DNA from: Crossaster papposus
Lineage: Eukaryota; Echinodermata; Asteroidea; Velatida; Solasteridae
Direction of reading: 5' to 3'
NCBI GenBank assembly: GCA_037893245.1
Contig: JBAIAA010000451.1
Span: 620,001 to 684,000, forward strand
DNA: 64,000 bases
Part shown: positions 56,101-64,000 of the stretch, in pieces
Numbering within the stretch: position 1 is the first letter of the stretch
How the letters are laid out: the number at the start of each line of letters is the position of its first letter
Program-made: the position numbers and the translations under genes
Notes under the pieces: model-generated
What the model was told of the DNA's origin: nothing
The model's input: only the letters and a program-made list of their open reading frames with translations
Databases searched by the model: none

Positions 56101-59100
56101 CGCACCGCCGAATAAGGCGCATGCTTGAACGCACCCAAAATAACACCAGGCGCCACCCGGTGTAGGTACATCGCCAGAAAGGGGTCATTTTGTTGCCTTT
56201 GAACGACCACACTAGTCCAAGAAAAGACCAAAGTAAATTGATACCAACCTTCATCTATCAAGCCAACGCTGTGCAAGATTGCGGTTTCTGACCCTACAAT
56301 GGTGCGTCTTTAACCAAAAGAAATAAGGTTCAATTAACTAACCCTTTGAGTGAGCCGACACGAAATGTATCAACAATCGCAAACCCCAGATGTTCCTGAC
56401 CGCAGAGTTTATACAATGGAAACCAATACATGTGCCTCTCCCGCAGATATCGGGTTTCAAAACCACGTTTAATGTTTTGGTCTGTGGGATTGTAAAATAA
56501 TTCAGTCAGTGATATAGTTTCTTTCCAGACAACGTAATCAGACAACTGCACAAGCTATAATTATTAGAATATTTTAGAGTAGGCACAGGCCCAATTTAAA
56601 AACCTACATTTATATAAAATCAAAAAAATAAATGTCTATAGTGTTTTTCAGTTCATCTTATTTTTTTGCTAAAGTTGTCTTTTGTGGCCGTTCTGTTTAC
56701 TCGATGTCTGTCTTAGATGGAGGGTTACTGGTTATTCTTCCGACACACGTCAAGTTATAGGCCTGCCGTGCGTAATTAATAGTAGGCCTATACCGAGCAC
56801 ACGTACTGCACGTGGTCACAGTCGCGCCATTCTACACTACACTCGATCGACCGGACACGCGGTGGGAAAATAATATCATCAATGACCGCGTCGCTGGTTC
56901 ACGTGCAGTATTAGGATACATATTGCAGGGAACCGCGCTGCATTCGGTATAATATTTTCACATCCTACTGCGCGTCTGGGCCAGTGTTAACTGCGAGCGA
57001 ATGTGCGTGTGTAATGTGTGTTTGAGAGGTAAGTTGTTTGTTGCGTTAATTTTTTTTGTGGGATCTGCAGATAGATCACACAGACATCGCAAGTTTTGAC
57101 AGTCGCTATATTTCAGCTCATTTTCTGTGTCATTTTTTAAGATTTATGTCGCATGCAGAATATCGTTTAATATATTTTTTCAGGAGAAAGGACACGGCGG
57201 CAATAACAAAAAAGGGCACGGCAACAATTGCCGTGGAAAGTGGGATTTTTGAAGGGCATTGCGGCAATCGGTAGGGGCATCGACGGCAATTGCCGTCGTT
57301 GCCGTCGTGAAGTATCAGGGCTGATTTTACACACGTACCCAATGGCAATGAAGATTTTTTTAACTGGACTTCAGGGTTGGATAACGATCTTTTCACGGTT
57401 GTAGGGGATCAACACATCGCGGCATTGTTAGAATGAAAACATGGCCACAATGTCCGGAGAGTTAATCTAATTGGTTGACCGCATTATTGAGTAAGATTGC
57501 GGCGTTCAAAGAATTCTTCACACAAAGACCGTCACTTTGAACTCAAGCGACATCAGATAAGGCGCACCGAAAGATAAGGCGCGGCGATGTTTTTGTGGTC
57601 TAGAAAGTCAGATAAGCCGCGTCTTGTCCGCAGGAAATTACGGTAGGTATCACAGATTATTGTCATTAATGTCTTGTATGTAAAAACGATAAATAAAGAT
57701 GAAAATGAAGAGGATTTGTGTGCGCTGTCCGTACGATTTTGGTCAATTTTGTTTATTTCAAAGCTGTTTTTCTCGGAATGTGGATTCGGCAAAGAAATAT
57801 ACACCTGTCATCTTCATCAGACCATAACTCGTTAACCTAAGAAGATACACACTTGTGATGGTATCATTAGAAAGCTTATGAAATTCCCTTTCTCACCATG
57901 TGCATATCTCAAAAAGTCATTTCGAGACTTATTCCTGATTTCGATGGAGCAGGTCACATATGTTGCTGCCTTTTTTTCCTCCTCCTTTCGTTTCTTGAAC
58001 AAATCTGGCAGCTTTTTGCAAGATTGGTATCGGTATATGCTACGACATGAGGTTTGCAGAGCTGGCCCAGATCTACAACCAGAAAGGTTTGTCCCGCCTA
58101 AAACTCGTCTGTCATTAAAGGTAGGATACACCATTTAAAGATATTGAAAAATGTTTACTACCGATTTATTAAGAAATATCTTTTTGAAACTAAATAATGA
58201 TTTTAGGCATCCAGAAAAATGATTGCGCTAGATATCCTGCAATTGTTCCATGAATTTTATAACTGGCGATTAAGAACAACTGCCCCACGCCGGATGAAAA
58301 CAAATGCTGTTTTTCTTGCTCTTTTCTCGGCATTCCATGATTTAAAAAACTTCGGACAGGTCAGTTAACCCTAACTCCCTACACAACAAAGGAAGTTGGA
58401 GGATTTTGAAGGAATTGTATTGTTCAATAACAATGGTGAGGGAGTTAGGGTTAAACAATATTTACTATAAAATACAACTCCCTAAATCCACCCATTCCTG
58501 ATAATTCAAGCAATTACCAATGGTGTATCCTACCTTTATATCTCTAGGAACAGTCTCGTTCAAATCTCCAGGCTATTTTGTTACTGACAGATTCATGTTT
58601 AGCCATTGTCTCACAGGTGTAAGGACTTCTTCGTATAGCTTCCCGTAAAACTGCTAAATTTCATGGAAGTGGTTCAGAATGTTGACTCAAAACTCCCAAC
58701 AACTTTTGCTGGAATTCTGAATCTTGAATCTTCCAAAATAACCCACTCTGCTGGAAACTAAACGTTTGACACTTCATACTTTACAGTTATATAAGGTGTG
58801 ACAAAACTATTAACGGCAATGAACTTCTCAATCCCACCAAATTCTCTAAAACTGATTTTTTGTTGGGTTCTAGGTTGTAAGCTATTGGTCTATCCTGGTG
58901 CGTTTAACATGACTACAGGCCCCGCCCACTGGGAACTGCTTCAAAGAGGAAGGTCATTATAATATTTAAATAATATTCAAATCAGACGACTTGTGATTGA
59001 AAGTGTGAATTGATTTATAATGTGCGGTGCTTATATATCGCTTTATCACCAAAGTCTCAAAGCGCTCTCACATTATTACTCGGGTCGTTGGGCCCATGAA

Positions 59101-61132
59101 ACATCCCAACTACCATCTCAGCTCCCTGGGGAGTATACAGCTTGATGCTGCCATTTCGGCGCAAAGCAGCTAAATCAACCACAATAACCATCTCTGCCTT
59201 CACAGGTACCCATTTACTCCTGGGTGGAGAGAAGCAATGACCGACAAAGTGCCTTGCCCAAGGGCACACGCATCATAGTCCTAGGCAGGACTCGAACCCA
59301 CAACCTGCAGCTTTACCTACAGATTACAAATTCAATGCTCCAGACCACGAGGCCACGGCTTGAGATTGAGACAAAATTAGCTGTTAACTTTGCATTCCTT
59401 TTGTCATTTTTTAACCAGTTACTTGCGACTGGCTTTATGAAAGGACTTGTTGTGACTGGACTTGTTGTGACTGGACTTGTTGTGACTGGACTTGTTGTGA
59501 CTGGACTTGTTGTGACTGGACTTGTTGTGACTGGACTTGTTGTGACTGGACTTGTTGTGACTGGACTTGTTGTGACTGGACTTGTTGTGACTGGACTTGT
59601 TGTGACTGGACTTGTTGTGACTGGACTTGTTGTGACTGGACTTGTTGTGACTGTAATATGCCTTGTGATGTGATCTGTAATTTAATTTAGAGTTCAATTG
59701 TGATTTGACCTGTGATGGCACCTGTAATATGCCTTGTGGTATATGATCTGTATTTTAATTCAGAGTTGACATTGTCATTTGACCTGTGATTCCACCTGTG
59801 ATATGCCTTGTGGTATGATCTATAATTTAATTCAGAGTTAACGATGTGATTTGACCTGTGATTTGACCTGTAATTTGACCTGTAATATGCCTTGTGGTAT
59901 ATGATCTGTAATTAAATTCAGAGTTGATTTGTGATTTGACCTGTGATTCCGCCTGTTATATGCCTTGTGATGTGATCTGTAATTTAATTCAGAGTTGATT
60001 TGTGATTTGACCTGTGATTTGACCTGTAATATGCCTTGTGATGTGATCTGTAATTTAATTCAGAGTTTAATTGTGATTTGACGTGTGATTGCAGCTTTTT
60101 AAGAATTAACAGTTTTTCACCTCCTTGTTCCCAGGGCCTTGGATAATCAACTATACGTTGCCACAGTATCCCCAGCAAGGGATGAGTCGGCCTCTTACAT
60201 AGCGTGGGGACACAGCACTGCCGTCAGCCCCTGGTAAGAAAAATGCCTGTTCTAATAATATGTACCTCGCCCCAAAGATTGTCTCTTGTGATTGGCTGAG
60301 AGCGAGTCACATGGTATTTGGCAGAGTTGTAAAGACTTAAGTGATCAACTACTGGACTTGAGTCCGACTCGAGTCACAATAAGCCGATTCACTATTGCAA
60401 CTGCGCATGTCCGTTACATGACCTGACGACTGCTTTTCGAAGATAAACAATACACCCGCGTATCTTTTAGCATGTTTAGGCAGAACCGTTACCGTCGCCG
60501 TATTTAGATAATTTGTTGTCATTTGTGGAAACGAACGTGCTTACTGTCTCTTCTAATGCAAGATCTTCCATTCTACTTAAAAAACAATACAGAAATATCG
60601 CATGTTGCCACACTATCGTTAGTTTTTTGCAAGGGAGTTAATACGTTACCGCTGACAAGGCAATTTGTTTATCTCCCGTGACCTTTGACAATTTACCCAG
60701 CATGCCTTGCGCCACGGAAATAGTGAATCGGCTTATTGTTGGCGGCTGGACTCGCCTCGAGTCCCGATGAGTAATTTACTCGACTCAAGACCCTCAACAA
60801 TATGACTGGACTCAAGTAATATGTGATGCGATCAAGCAATATCAGTCGGAACTCGGCAATTGTATACCGGACTTTCCAACCATGTACATAACTCTATTTA
60901 ATTTTTGTGCGACTTGGTTGTGTATCTCACCTTTTCCTAGAGCTGGTCACATATTTTTTCATTTTTTATTTAAATGAATGTGCACTGTTTCAGGGGAGAG
61001 GTCATAGCTAAAGCAGAATCTGAGGAGGAGATTGTCTACGCCGACATTGACCCCGGCTACGTGGATGAGGTCAGGTCACAGATTCCTGTCGGGTCACAGA
61101 GGAGGTCAGATCTTTATGAGGTCAGAGGTTAA
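50079..61132 (+). CDS. nit2: NIT2 omega-amidase (nitrilase superfamily), near-complete multi-exon gene
   Basis: Coding exons are 50079-50197, 52070-52190, 53006-53094, 55066-55159, 58012-58086, 58874-58952, 60135-60233 and 60994-61132. Phases match at every junction and give 270 residues plus a split first codon, against 276 in human NIT2. The catalytic triad is present: Glu (52070-52072, in PECFNCPYG), Lys (53092-53094, in KYRK) and Cys (58038-58040, in [10 protein letters not shown]). The enzyme hydrolyses alpha-ketoglutaramate and alpha-ketosuccinamate to the 2-oxo acids and ammonia, closing the glutamine and asparagine transaminase pathways in cytosol and mitochondria. The start-codon exon is uncertain. 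NIT1 is excluded by the close match to NIT2-specific text such as [10 protein letters not shown] and the C-terminal RSDLY. The gene is intact; introns carry many repeats. Confidence 0.95.
50617..51273. mobile_element. Tc1/mariner-type MITE with TA duplication
   Basis: CAGGGTGGTCCAAAAAAAACT and complement, inner ATACCCAACTTTGG also paired; TA at 50615-50616 and 51274-51275. The terminus is typical of mariner-like elements. In the NIT2 intron. Confidence 0.85.
51354..51843. mobile_element. Foldback MITE with GGCCGTGTCCGAAACGG ends
   Basis: GGCCGTGTCCGAAACGGGTG and complement, continuing as CTACAGCTACAGCTACG-type repeats in both arms; 490 bp. Confidence 0.88.
52070..52190 (+). CDS. nit2: NIT2 exon with catalytic Glu
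   Basis: The acceptor is AATTGACACAG and the donor GTGAGT. Translation begins [20 protein letters not shown] and ends NKVFLIGG (the last Gly is split). The first codon is the general-base Glu of the nitrilase triad. Length and phase match the human exon structure as far as I recall. Confidence 0.95.
52310..52635. repeat. GTCTATTTATTT tandem repeat
   Basis: A 12-bp unit (GTCTATTTATTT with GTGTATTT variants) repeated over about 320 bp, followed by GGCTGTTA repeats to 52670. All three forward frames are open as a result. Confidence 0.93.
52683..52865 (-). mobile_element. R4 MITE copy 4
   Basis: GAAACTCGATCCGAGGCGGG to GGCGCGAACTGGTTAA, inverted; 140 bp upstream of the NIT2 exon at 53006. Confidence 0.78.
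53006..53094 (+). CDS. nit2: NIT2 exon with catalytic Lys
   Basis: The acceptor is CTTTCTGACAG and the donor GTAGGC. Translation is [20 protein letters not shown] through IAKYRK. The final codon is the catalytic Lys equivalent to human Lys112. A 620-bp foldback element follows 60 bp into the next intron. Confidence 0.95.
53154..53778. mobile_element. Foldback element in NIT2 intron
   Basis: GAGCCAATTCCATAAAAGCATTC and GAATGCTTTTATGGAATTGG form the ends; inner CTAGTTGGTTGCT and AGCAACCAACTAG also pair. 625 bp. Confidence 0.85.
53849..54128 (-). mobile_element. R5 dispersed repeat copy 3
   Basis: GGGTAGGCACTCACCACG to CTATGTACCAAAAGAA; directly before the decoy exon array. Confidence 0.75.
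54185..55065 (+). repeat. Tandem array of partial NIT2 exon copies (decoy exons)
   Basis: Seven incomplete copies precede the functional exon. Exon-start positions are 54259, 54378, 54497, 54594, 54712, 54830 and 54948 (true exon 55066); spacing is 118-119 bp except one 97-bp unit. Each unit holds the polypyrimidine tract, an AG acceptor (lost in the first copy) and the first ~70 bases of the exon, then breaks into intron-like text before any donor. The copy at 54948 has an in-frame TAG at the AAG of FKES. None can be a full exon. Confidence 0.92.
55066..55159 (+). CDS. nit2: NIT2 exon (functional copy of an amplified exon)
   Basis: This is the last of eight tandem copies and the only one with a donor (GTAAGT). 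Translation starts [20 protein letters not shown] and ends QLAVVDT with a split Pro. It begins in phase 0, following the catalytic Lys. Its acceptor CTACTAG is shared, with small changes, by the upstream decoy copies. Confidence 0.93.
55342..55647 (+). repeat. R11 repeat, intact copy (empty site)
   Basis: Continuous version of the repeat that is split at 39562/43629; CACAGTGCATATGCAAG spans the insertion point. Confidence 0.85.
55648..55880. repeat. CACATCC-type repeat block and unassigned DNA
   Basis: CACATCCAAATGCTTC and TTCACATCC units match 16960-17100. The last 100 bp are unassigned. Confidence 0.55.
55883..57958 (-). mobile_element. R2 MITE copy 4, split
   Basis: TGTGACCCGCTCCATCGTAA begins it; it breaks at AGGAAGTGTA and resumes at GGTATCACAGATTATTG, ending GATGGAGCAGGTCACA. 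The intact junction is seen at 17240-17265. Confidence 0.85.
56013..57643. mobile_element. 1.63-kb TA-target DNA element
   Basis: Ends CCCGTAATTTCCTGCGGATAAG and the complement CAGGAAATTACGG, subterminal GATAAGGCGC repeats, TA at 56011-56012 and 57644-57645. The TACGGTA tip and GCGC-TTAT subterminal repeats recall pogo/Tigger-type elements; no transposase is recognised. A fragment is at 5186-5261. Confidence 0.8.
58012..58086 (+). CDS. nit2: NIT2 exon with catalytic Cys
   Basis: The acceptor is TCTGGCAG; using it restores [20 protein letters not shown] across the junction, matching [15 protein letters not shown] in human. The nucleophile Cys codon is 58038-58040. The donor GTTTGT follows a split Gly codon. 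A nearer AG at 58021-58022 would drop PFCK and break phase, so it was not used. An M1 MITE starts about 30 bp downstream. Confidence 0.92.
58116..58536. mobile_element. M1 MITE copy 8 with nested element
   Basis: TTAAAGGTAGGATACACC to CTACCTTTATA in the NIT2 intron just after the exon at 58086; interrupted at 58369-58450. Confidence 0.85.
58369..58450. mobile_element. 82-bp TTAA-flanked miniature element
   Basis: CCCTAACTCCCT... and ...GAGGGAGTTAGGG inverted ends, flanked by TTAA at 58365-58368 and 58451-58454. Other M1 copies have a single GTTAAACGATATTTAC here. piggyBac-type by target site and CCC end. Confidence 0.85.
58874..58952 (+). CDS. nit2: NIT2 exon: PGAFN...GPAHWELL segment
   Basis: The acceptor is GGGTTCTAG. 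Translation is [20 protein letters not shown] then ELLQRGR. The donor must be GTCATT, which is weak, but it is the position that gives phase 2 and the RALDN junction with the next exon, as in human RAVDN. PGAFN and HWELL are nitrilase signature segments. Confidence 0.88.
59011..59361 (-). mobile_element. tRNA-derived SINE on the - strand
   Basis: On the - strand the head reads GCCGTGGCCTCGTGGTCTGG with B box GTGGGTTCGAGTCCTGCC, body AATGGGTACCTGTGAAGGC and 3' part GCGATATATAAGCACCGCAC. In the intron after the NIT2 exon at 58952. Confidence 0.78.
59443..59652. repeat. Perfect 15-bp minisatellite, 14 copies
   Basis: GGACTTGTTGTGACT repeated 14 times without a change (210 bp). A period divisible by three leaves frames open on both strands. 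Confidence 0.97.
59653..60090. repeat. Degenerate repeat of GTGATTTGACCT / ATGCCTTGTG units
   Basis: A higher-order unit of about 70-100 bp containing ATATGCCTTGTGATGTGATC and TAATTCAGAGTT recurs five or six times; the simple minisatellite probably arose from its edge. Confidence 0.85.
60135..60233 (+). CDS. nit2: NIT2 exon: C-terminal catalytic-fold segment
   Basis: The acceptor is CTTGTTCCCAG and the donor GTAAGA. Translation is [20 protein letters not shown] then [13 protein letters not shown] with the Trp split. It corresponds to human VDNQVYVATASPARDD onward. Confidence 0.93.
60235..60993. other. Last NIT2 intron
   Basis: Contains an inverted pair AATAAGCCGATTCACTAT (about 60380) and ATAGTGAATCGGCTTATT (about 60719) with CGAGTC text outside, indicating another foldback element at about 60335-60800. 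Confidence 0.6.
60994..61132 (+). CDS. nit2: NIT2 last exon and stop
   Basis: The acceptor is CTGTTTCAG. Translation is [20 protein letters not shown] and ends [10 protein letters not shown] with TAA at 61130-61132. The SDLY motif near the end is typical of NIT2. The tail after it is a few residues shorter than human. Confidence 0.94.
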
Positions 61133-61620
61133 AGTTTGCCTTGAATAATAACGTCCGTCGATATAACGATATTACTCAAATACTCGATACTATTTTGACA
61201 TCGATATCGCCGATGTCACTTTTTTAATCATATCGACATTTCGATGTATAAAAAATATTGATGTATCTAAGTTCCTAAATGATATCAAAAAACACCGAAA
61301 GAGTGTCAGATTATCCAGAAAATCTCAGGGCTTTAGTATATTACAAAAGCTGCCGTCTTTATTTGTAGCTTAAAAAAATTGAATAGGCCTAATAAAATAC
61401 TAAATATACAAATGTATAAAACAGATATCTTTAAAATAGCAAACTTTATACAAATCCATTTACTTCACTGAACAGAAAACCACCAAATTAAGTTTGAACA
61501 AGTCTATCTGTAATTTAATAGGAAAACGACAATTACTTAGTCCTAATGACTATAATTATGTGAATCATTTGATAAATTACACATTAAATAAAAGCCTTTA
61601 AAAAAATATACCTATGATTT
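61133..61620 (+). other. nit2: NIT2 3' untranslated region (probable)
   Basis: AT-rich DNA after the stop leads to AATAAA at 61587-61592 followed by AGCC and a T-rich stretch. An R7 MITE begins at 61669, just beyond. Confidence 0.5.
61587..61592 (+). promoter_or_regulatory. Candidate polyadenylation signal of NIT2
   Basis: AATAAA 455 bp after the NIT2 stop codon, the best placed of several weak matches in this AT-rich stretch. Confidence 0.45.
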
Positions 61621-61668
61621 GTTAGTTTGCATAATTACTATGTAACATCTATTTAGCACAAAGATATA

Positions 61669-62306
61669 TGTGACCTGTCACCACAAAATGAGAGTAAAGT
61701 CGCACAATGTGATTTGGAGATATGGCCTTCCAAAGTCAAAATATGAAGGGGTGGTCAATTTTAAAATTTTGCATAATTTGGAAAGCCTAAGTCCTCCTCT
61801 ACATATTTCTATTTTTTGGGTGCAATCAGATGATCGAAAACCTCTTAAATTACGTGATTTTAAGTAGTTTTTGCGTAGTTAGTGTTTGGATTAAAGTCCA
61901 TCAGTGGTCTAATTAACACGGTAATTAAATATGCAAATTAGGTCTTCGTAACTGTCCCAGGTTTTATAAATTTCGATATTATGTTGATTATACAATAGTT
62001 TGTATTTGTGGGAAGTTTCAAGAAGAAATAATGATTAGAACATAGCCGTTGCTATGCTCAACCAAACCTTACTTGTCCTGTTTGGCAATCTTTTGTGTGT
62101 TTTGTTTAGGATGTTTATAAGCAAGTTTTCTCACAAACACGTGTTGTGAAACCCATGACTTTCTGGAGCGCTGTAAAATGTATTTTTCACAAAACCCCCA
62201 AGTGTTATATACCATTGGAAAGCTCTCTTTCTCAAGAAATTGAAAATAGCAATATCTCAATTTTCAATTTTCCGACTTTACTCTCATATTGTGGTGACAG
62301 GTCACA
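61669..62306. mobile_element. R7 MITE copy 2
   Basis: TGTGACCTGTCACCACAAAA to TTGTGGTGACAGGTCACA, 638 bp, longer in the middle than copy 1. Confidence 0.85.
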
Positions 62307-62510
62307 TATACATTTACAGTCGTCACATATTATAGGCTGTGCCCTTCGTGTACATCTAAACCGCGCATGTTGAAATATGCCAGTGGTATGCGCACCCATC
62401 ATGTTTTGCATAACTTTGTTTAAGAGATCTCGCATAATTCAAAGGTGATCTGTCCTGCGATGTCATTCATCAACAAAATTTTATGCAAAACGCGATGCAT
62501 CTACATATGT

Positions 62511-62909
62511 CACCTGGCACCACAAAATGGGTGGAAAGTCTCAAATTAAAAAAGTTAACATGATTACATTTCTAGAAAGAAGAAGTCCTAAGCTTTCAAA
62601 TGATGTATTGTGTGTTGCTGTAGCTTATTCCTAGCCGCCGCTATACTCTTTTGAAATAGCTGAAGTCATGCTCCCTTGTTTTGAGAAAACGAGGTTCAAA
62701 GTCTGTGAACCGTGGCAACTATACTATCACTCAGTGCAATTCAGCCACAAAAAAACAAAAACTTTCGAGTTTTAATTGAGCTATAACATTTTGGGATATG
62801 ATAATAAAGGTTATTTTGTATGTAAAAACGTTAACAACTCGAAACCGATAACTCTTGGCCAATAACTCGATTTGGCCCTGTTCGACTTTCCGCTCATTTC
62901 GTGGTGCCA
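62511..62909. mobile_element. R6 MITE copy 2
   Basis: CACCTGGCACCACAAAATGG to CTCATTTCGTGGTGCCAG; abuts the R3 copy at 62910. Confidence 0.85.
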
Positions 62910-63138
62910 GGGGCCAATTTCACGGAGCTGCTAAGCACGAAAATTTGCTTAGCATAAAAATTTGTCCTTGGTAAAAACAAGGTTACAGACAAAATTTTCA
63001 CATTATCTTTATTGTTTTTGATTGATAATCTTAGCATGAAAAACACGTTGAATTTTGGCTGATAACTTGTTTTTAATGAGCAAGACTTTTTTGTGCTAAG
63101 CAAATTTTTTTGCTTAGCAGCTCCGTGAAATTGGCCCC
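62910..63138. mobile_element. R3 MITE copy 3
   Basis: GGGGCCAATTTCACGGAGC to GCTCCGTGAAATTGGCCCC, 229 bp. Confidence 0.87.
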
Positions 63139-63397
63139 AGGTCAGTGGTACATACATGTACCACTGGGTGCATTTCAATACATGTAAACGTCTGATGTCA
63201 GAGCACATCATCTATACTTTGATGTAAAAAACATTTCTCAAAAAATTCATTTACAGTAAAAAAGGTAATTTTCAGTCGTTCTACCACAGCTTATGCCACC
63301 TAAATTGACGGGGCAAGCTACGCCATAATTTTCTTGCGTAAGCTGAAGACTTACATACTGTTAAACATTCGTGAAACTGTCGTAACAAAAAATTTTG

Positions 63398-63930
63398 CTC
63401 AGGTGTGAAGCTGGTGAGTTTCTCTTCTTTCTCCAACAACGTTTAGGTTCGCAGCTCGGATATAACTCAAGAAACATTTACTCATTCCCAGCCATGTTTT
63501 CCTCTGTGTATTGATGTACACGTGTATAGCTGCATAGGCCTATGCCGTCGGTGACCTGACGCATGAATGTTAAAGTTTAGGTCCCTTCCAATGATAATTT
63601 TGGCAATAGTTTCGCTCAGATGTGGAGCTGGTAAGTGTCTCTTTGTTCTTCAACAAATGTGAGGATCGCAGCTTAAATATAAGTCGAGAAAATTTAACTC
63701 AATCCCAGCCATGTTTTCCTCTGTGTATTGATGTGCACGTGTATAGCTGCATAGGCCTATGCCGCCAGTGTCCTGACGCACGAGTCTCAAATTTTAGGTC
63801 CCTTCCAATGATAATTTTGGCAATAGTTTCGTTCAGATGTGGAGCTGGTGAGTGTCTCTTTGTTATCCAACATTTGAGGTTCGCAGCTTAGATATAAGTC
63901 GAGACAATTAAACTCATTCCCAGCAACTTG
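63398..63930. repeat. Tandem repeat, about 2.5 copies of 216 bp
   Basis: Units start near 63399, 63615 and 63831 with GCTCAGATGTGGAGCTGGT. Each full unit contains CCAGCCATGTTTTCCTCTGT and TAGCTGCATAGGCCTATGCC. The local open frames are by-products. Confidence 0.9.
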
Positions 63931-64000
63931 CGCCATTGTGTACGGTTTCATGAAATCGGCTGTGGGATAATTTGGCCCACAGCCTCAGAAACTCTCAGCA

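Noticed and set aside
58022..58086. Alternative start of the NIT2 Cys exon after GCAAG
   Set aside because: It breaks phase and removes the PFCK residues that match the family; the acceptor at 58011 fits both.
59224..59721. 149-codon VVTGL and 100-codon NKSSH frames
   Set aside because: Both strands of the 15-bp minisatellite; the period is a multiple of three, so no stops arise.

Overview
The window looks like animal nuclear DNA, most probably from a marine invertebrate deuterostome; an echinoderm is my best guess. The reasons are spliced genes with GT-AG introns, an Ets1/2-type transcription factor, tRNA-derived SINEs and a very dense set of short inverted-repeat DNA elements. There are no operons or bacterial signals. 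The species is an inference and cannot be fixed from the sequence alone.

Two genes can be read exon by exon, both on the + strand. (1) An ETS1/2 (Pointed-type) transcription factor: six coding exons between 15966 and 32463 join with matching phases and encode a MAPK-site segment, a PNT domain, a linker, a transactivation-like region with a sumoylation motif, the HI-2 inhibitory segment and the ETS DNA-binding domain. Its N-terminal exon lies upstream of 15966 and was not found. A likely internal first exon (ATG at 23735, donor after 23750) joins in frame to the fourth visible exon and would give a 280-residue isoform without PNT. (2) NIT2 (omega-amidase, nitrilase superfamily): eight coding exons between 50079 and 61132 cover nearly the whole enzyme with the Glu-Lys-Cys triad; a weakly supported first exon is at 44888-44921. 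The two genes are unrelated in pathway.

Layout: 1-15.9 kb is repeat-rich DNA upstream of or within the first Ets intron. 16-32.5 kb is the Ets gene, with MITEs, SINE fragments and tandem repeats in its introns. 32.5-37.2 kb holds its 3' UTR and flank. 37.5-49.6 kb is an accessory stretch of nested transposons, including a four-level nest at 38.9-43.8 kb and a 459-bp foldback element with a perfect 10-bp target duplication at 45.1-45.6 kb. 50-61.6 kb is NIT2, whose fourth visible intron-exon junction has been amplified into an array of decoy exon copies. 61.6-64 kb is repeats again.

The most notable observations are the probable dual-promoter (Pointed P1/P2-like) Ets architecture, the tandem array of partial NIT2 exons with decoy splice acceptors, the nested elements whose insertion points can be read from uninterrupted paralogues in this same window, and several miniature element families with TTAA, TA or 10-bp target sites. 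All repeat family names used here (M1, M2, R2-R7, R11) are local labels, not database names.
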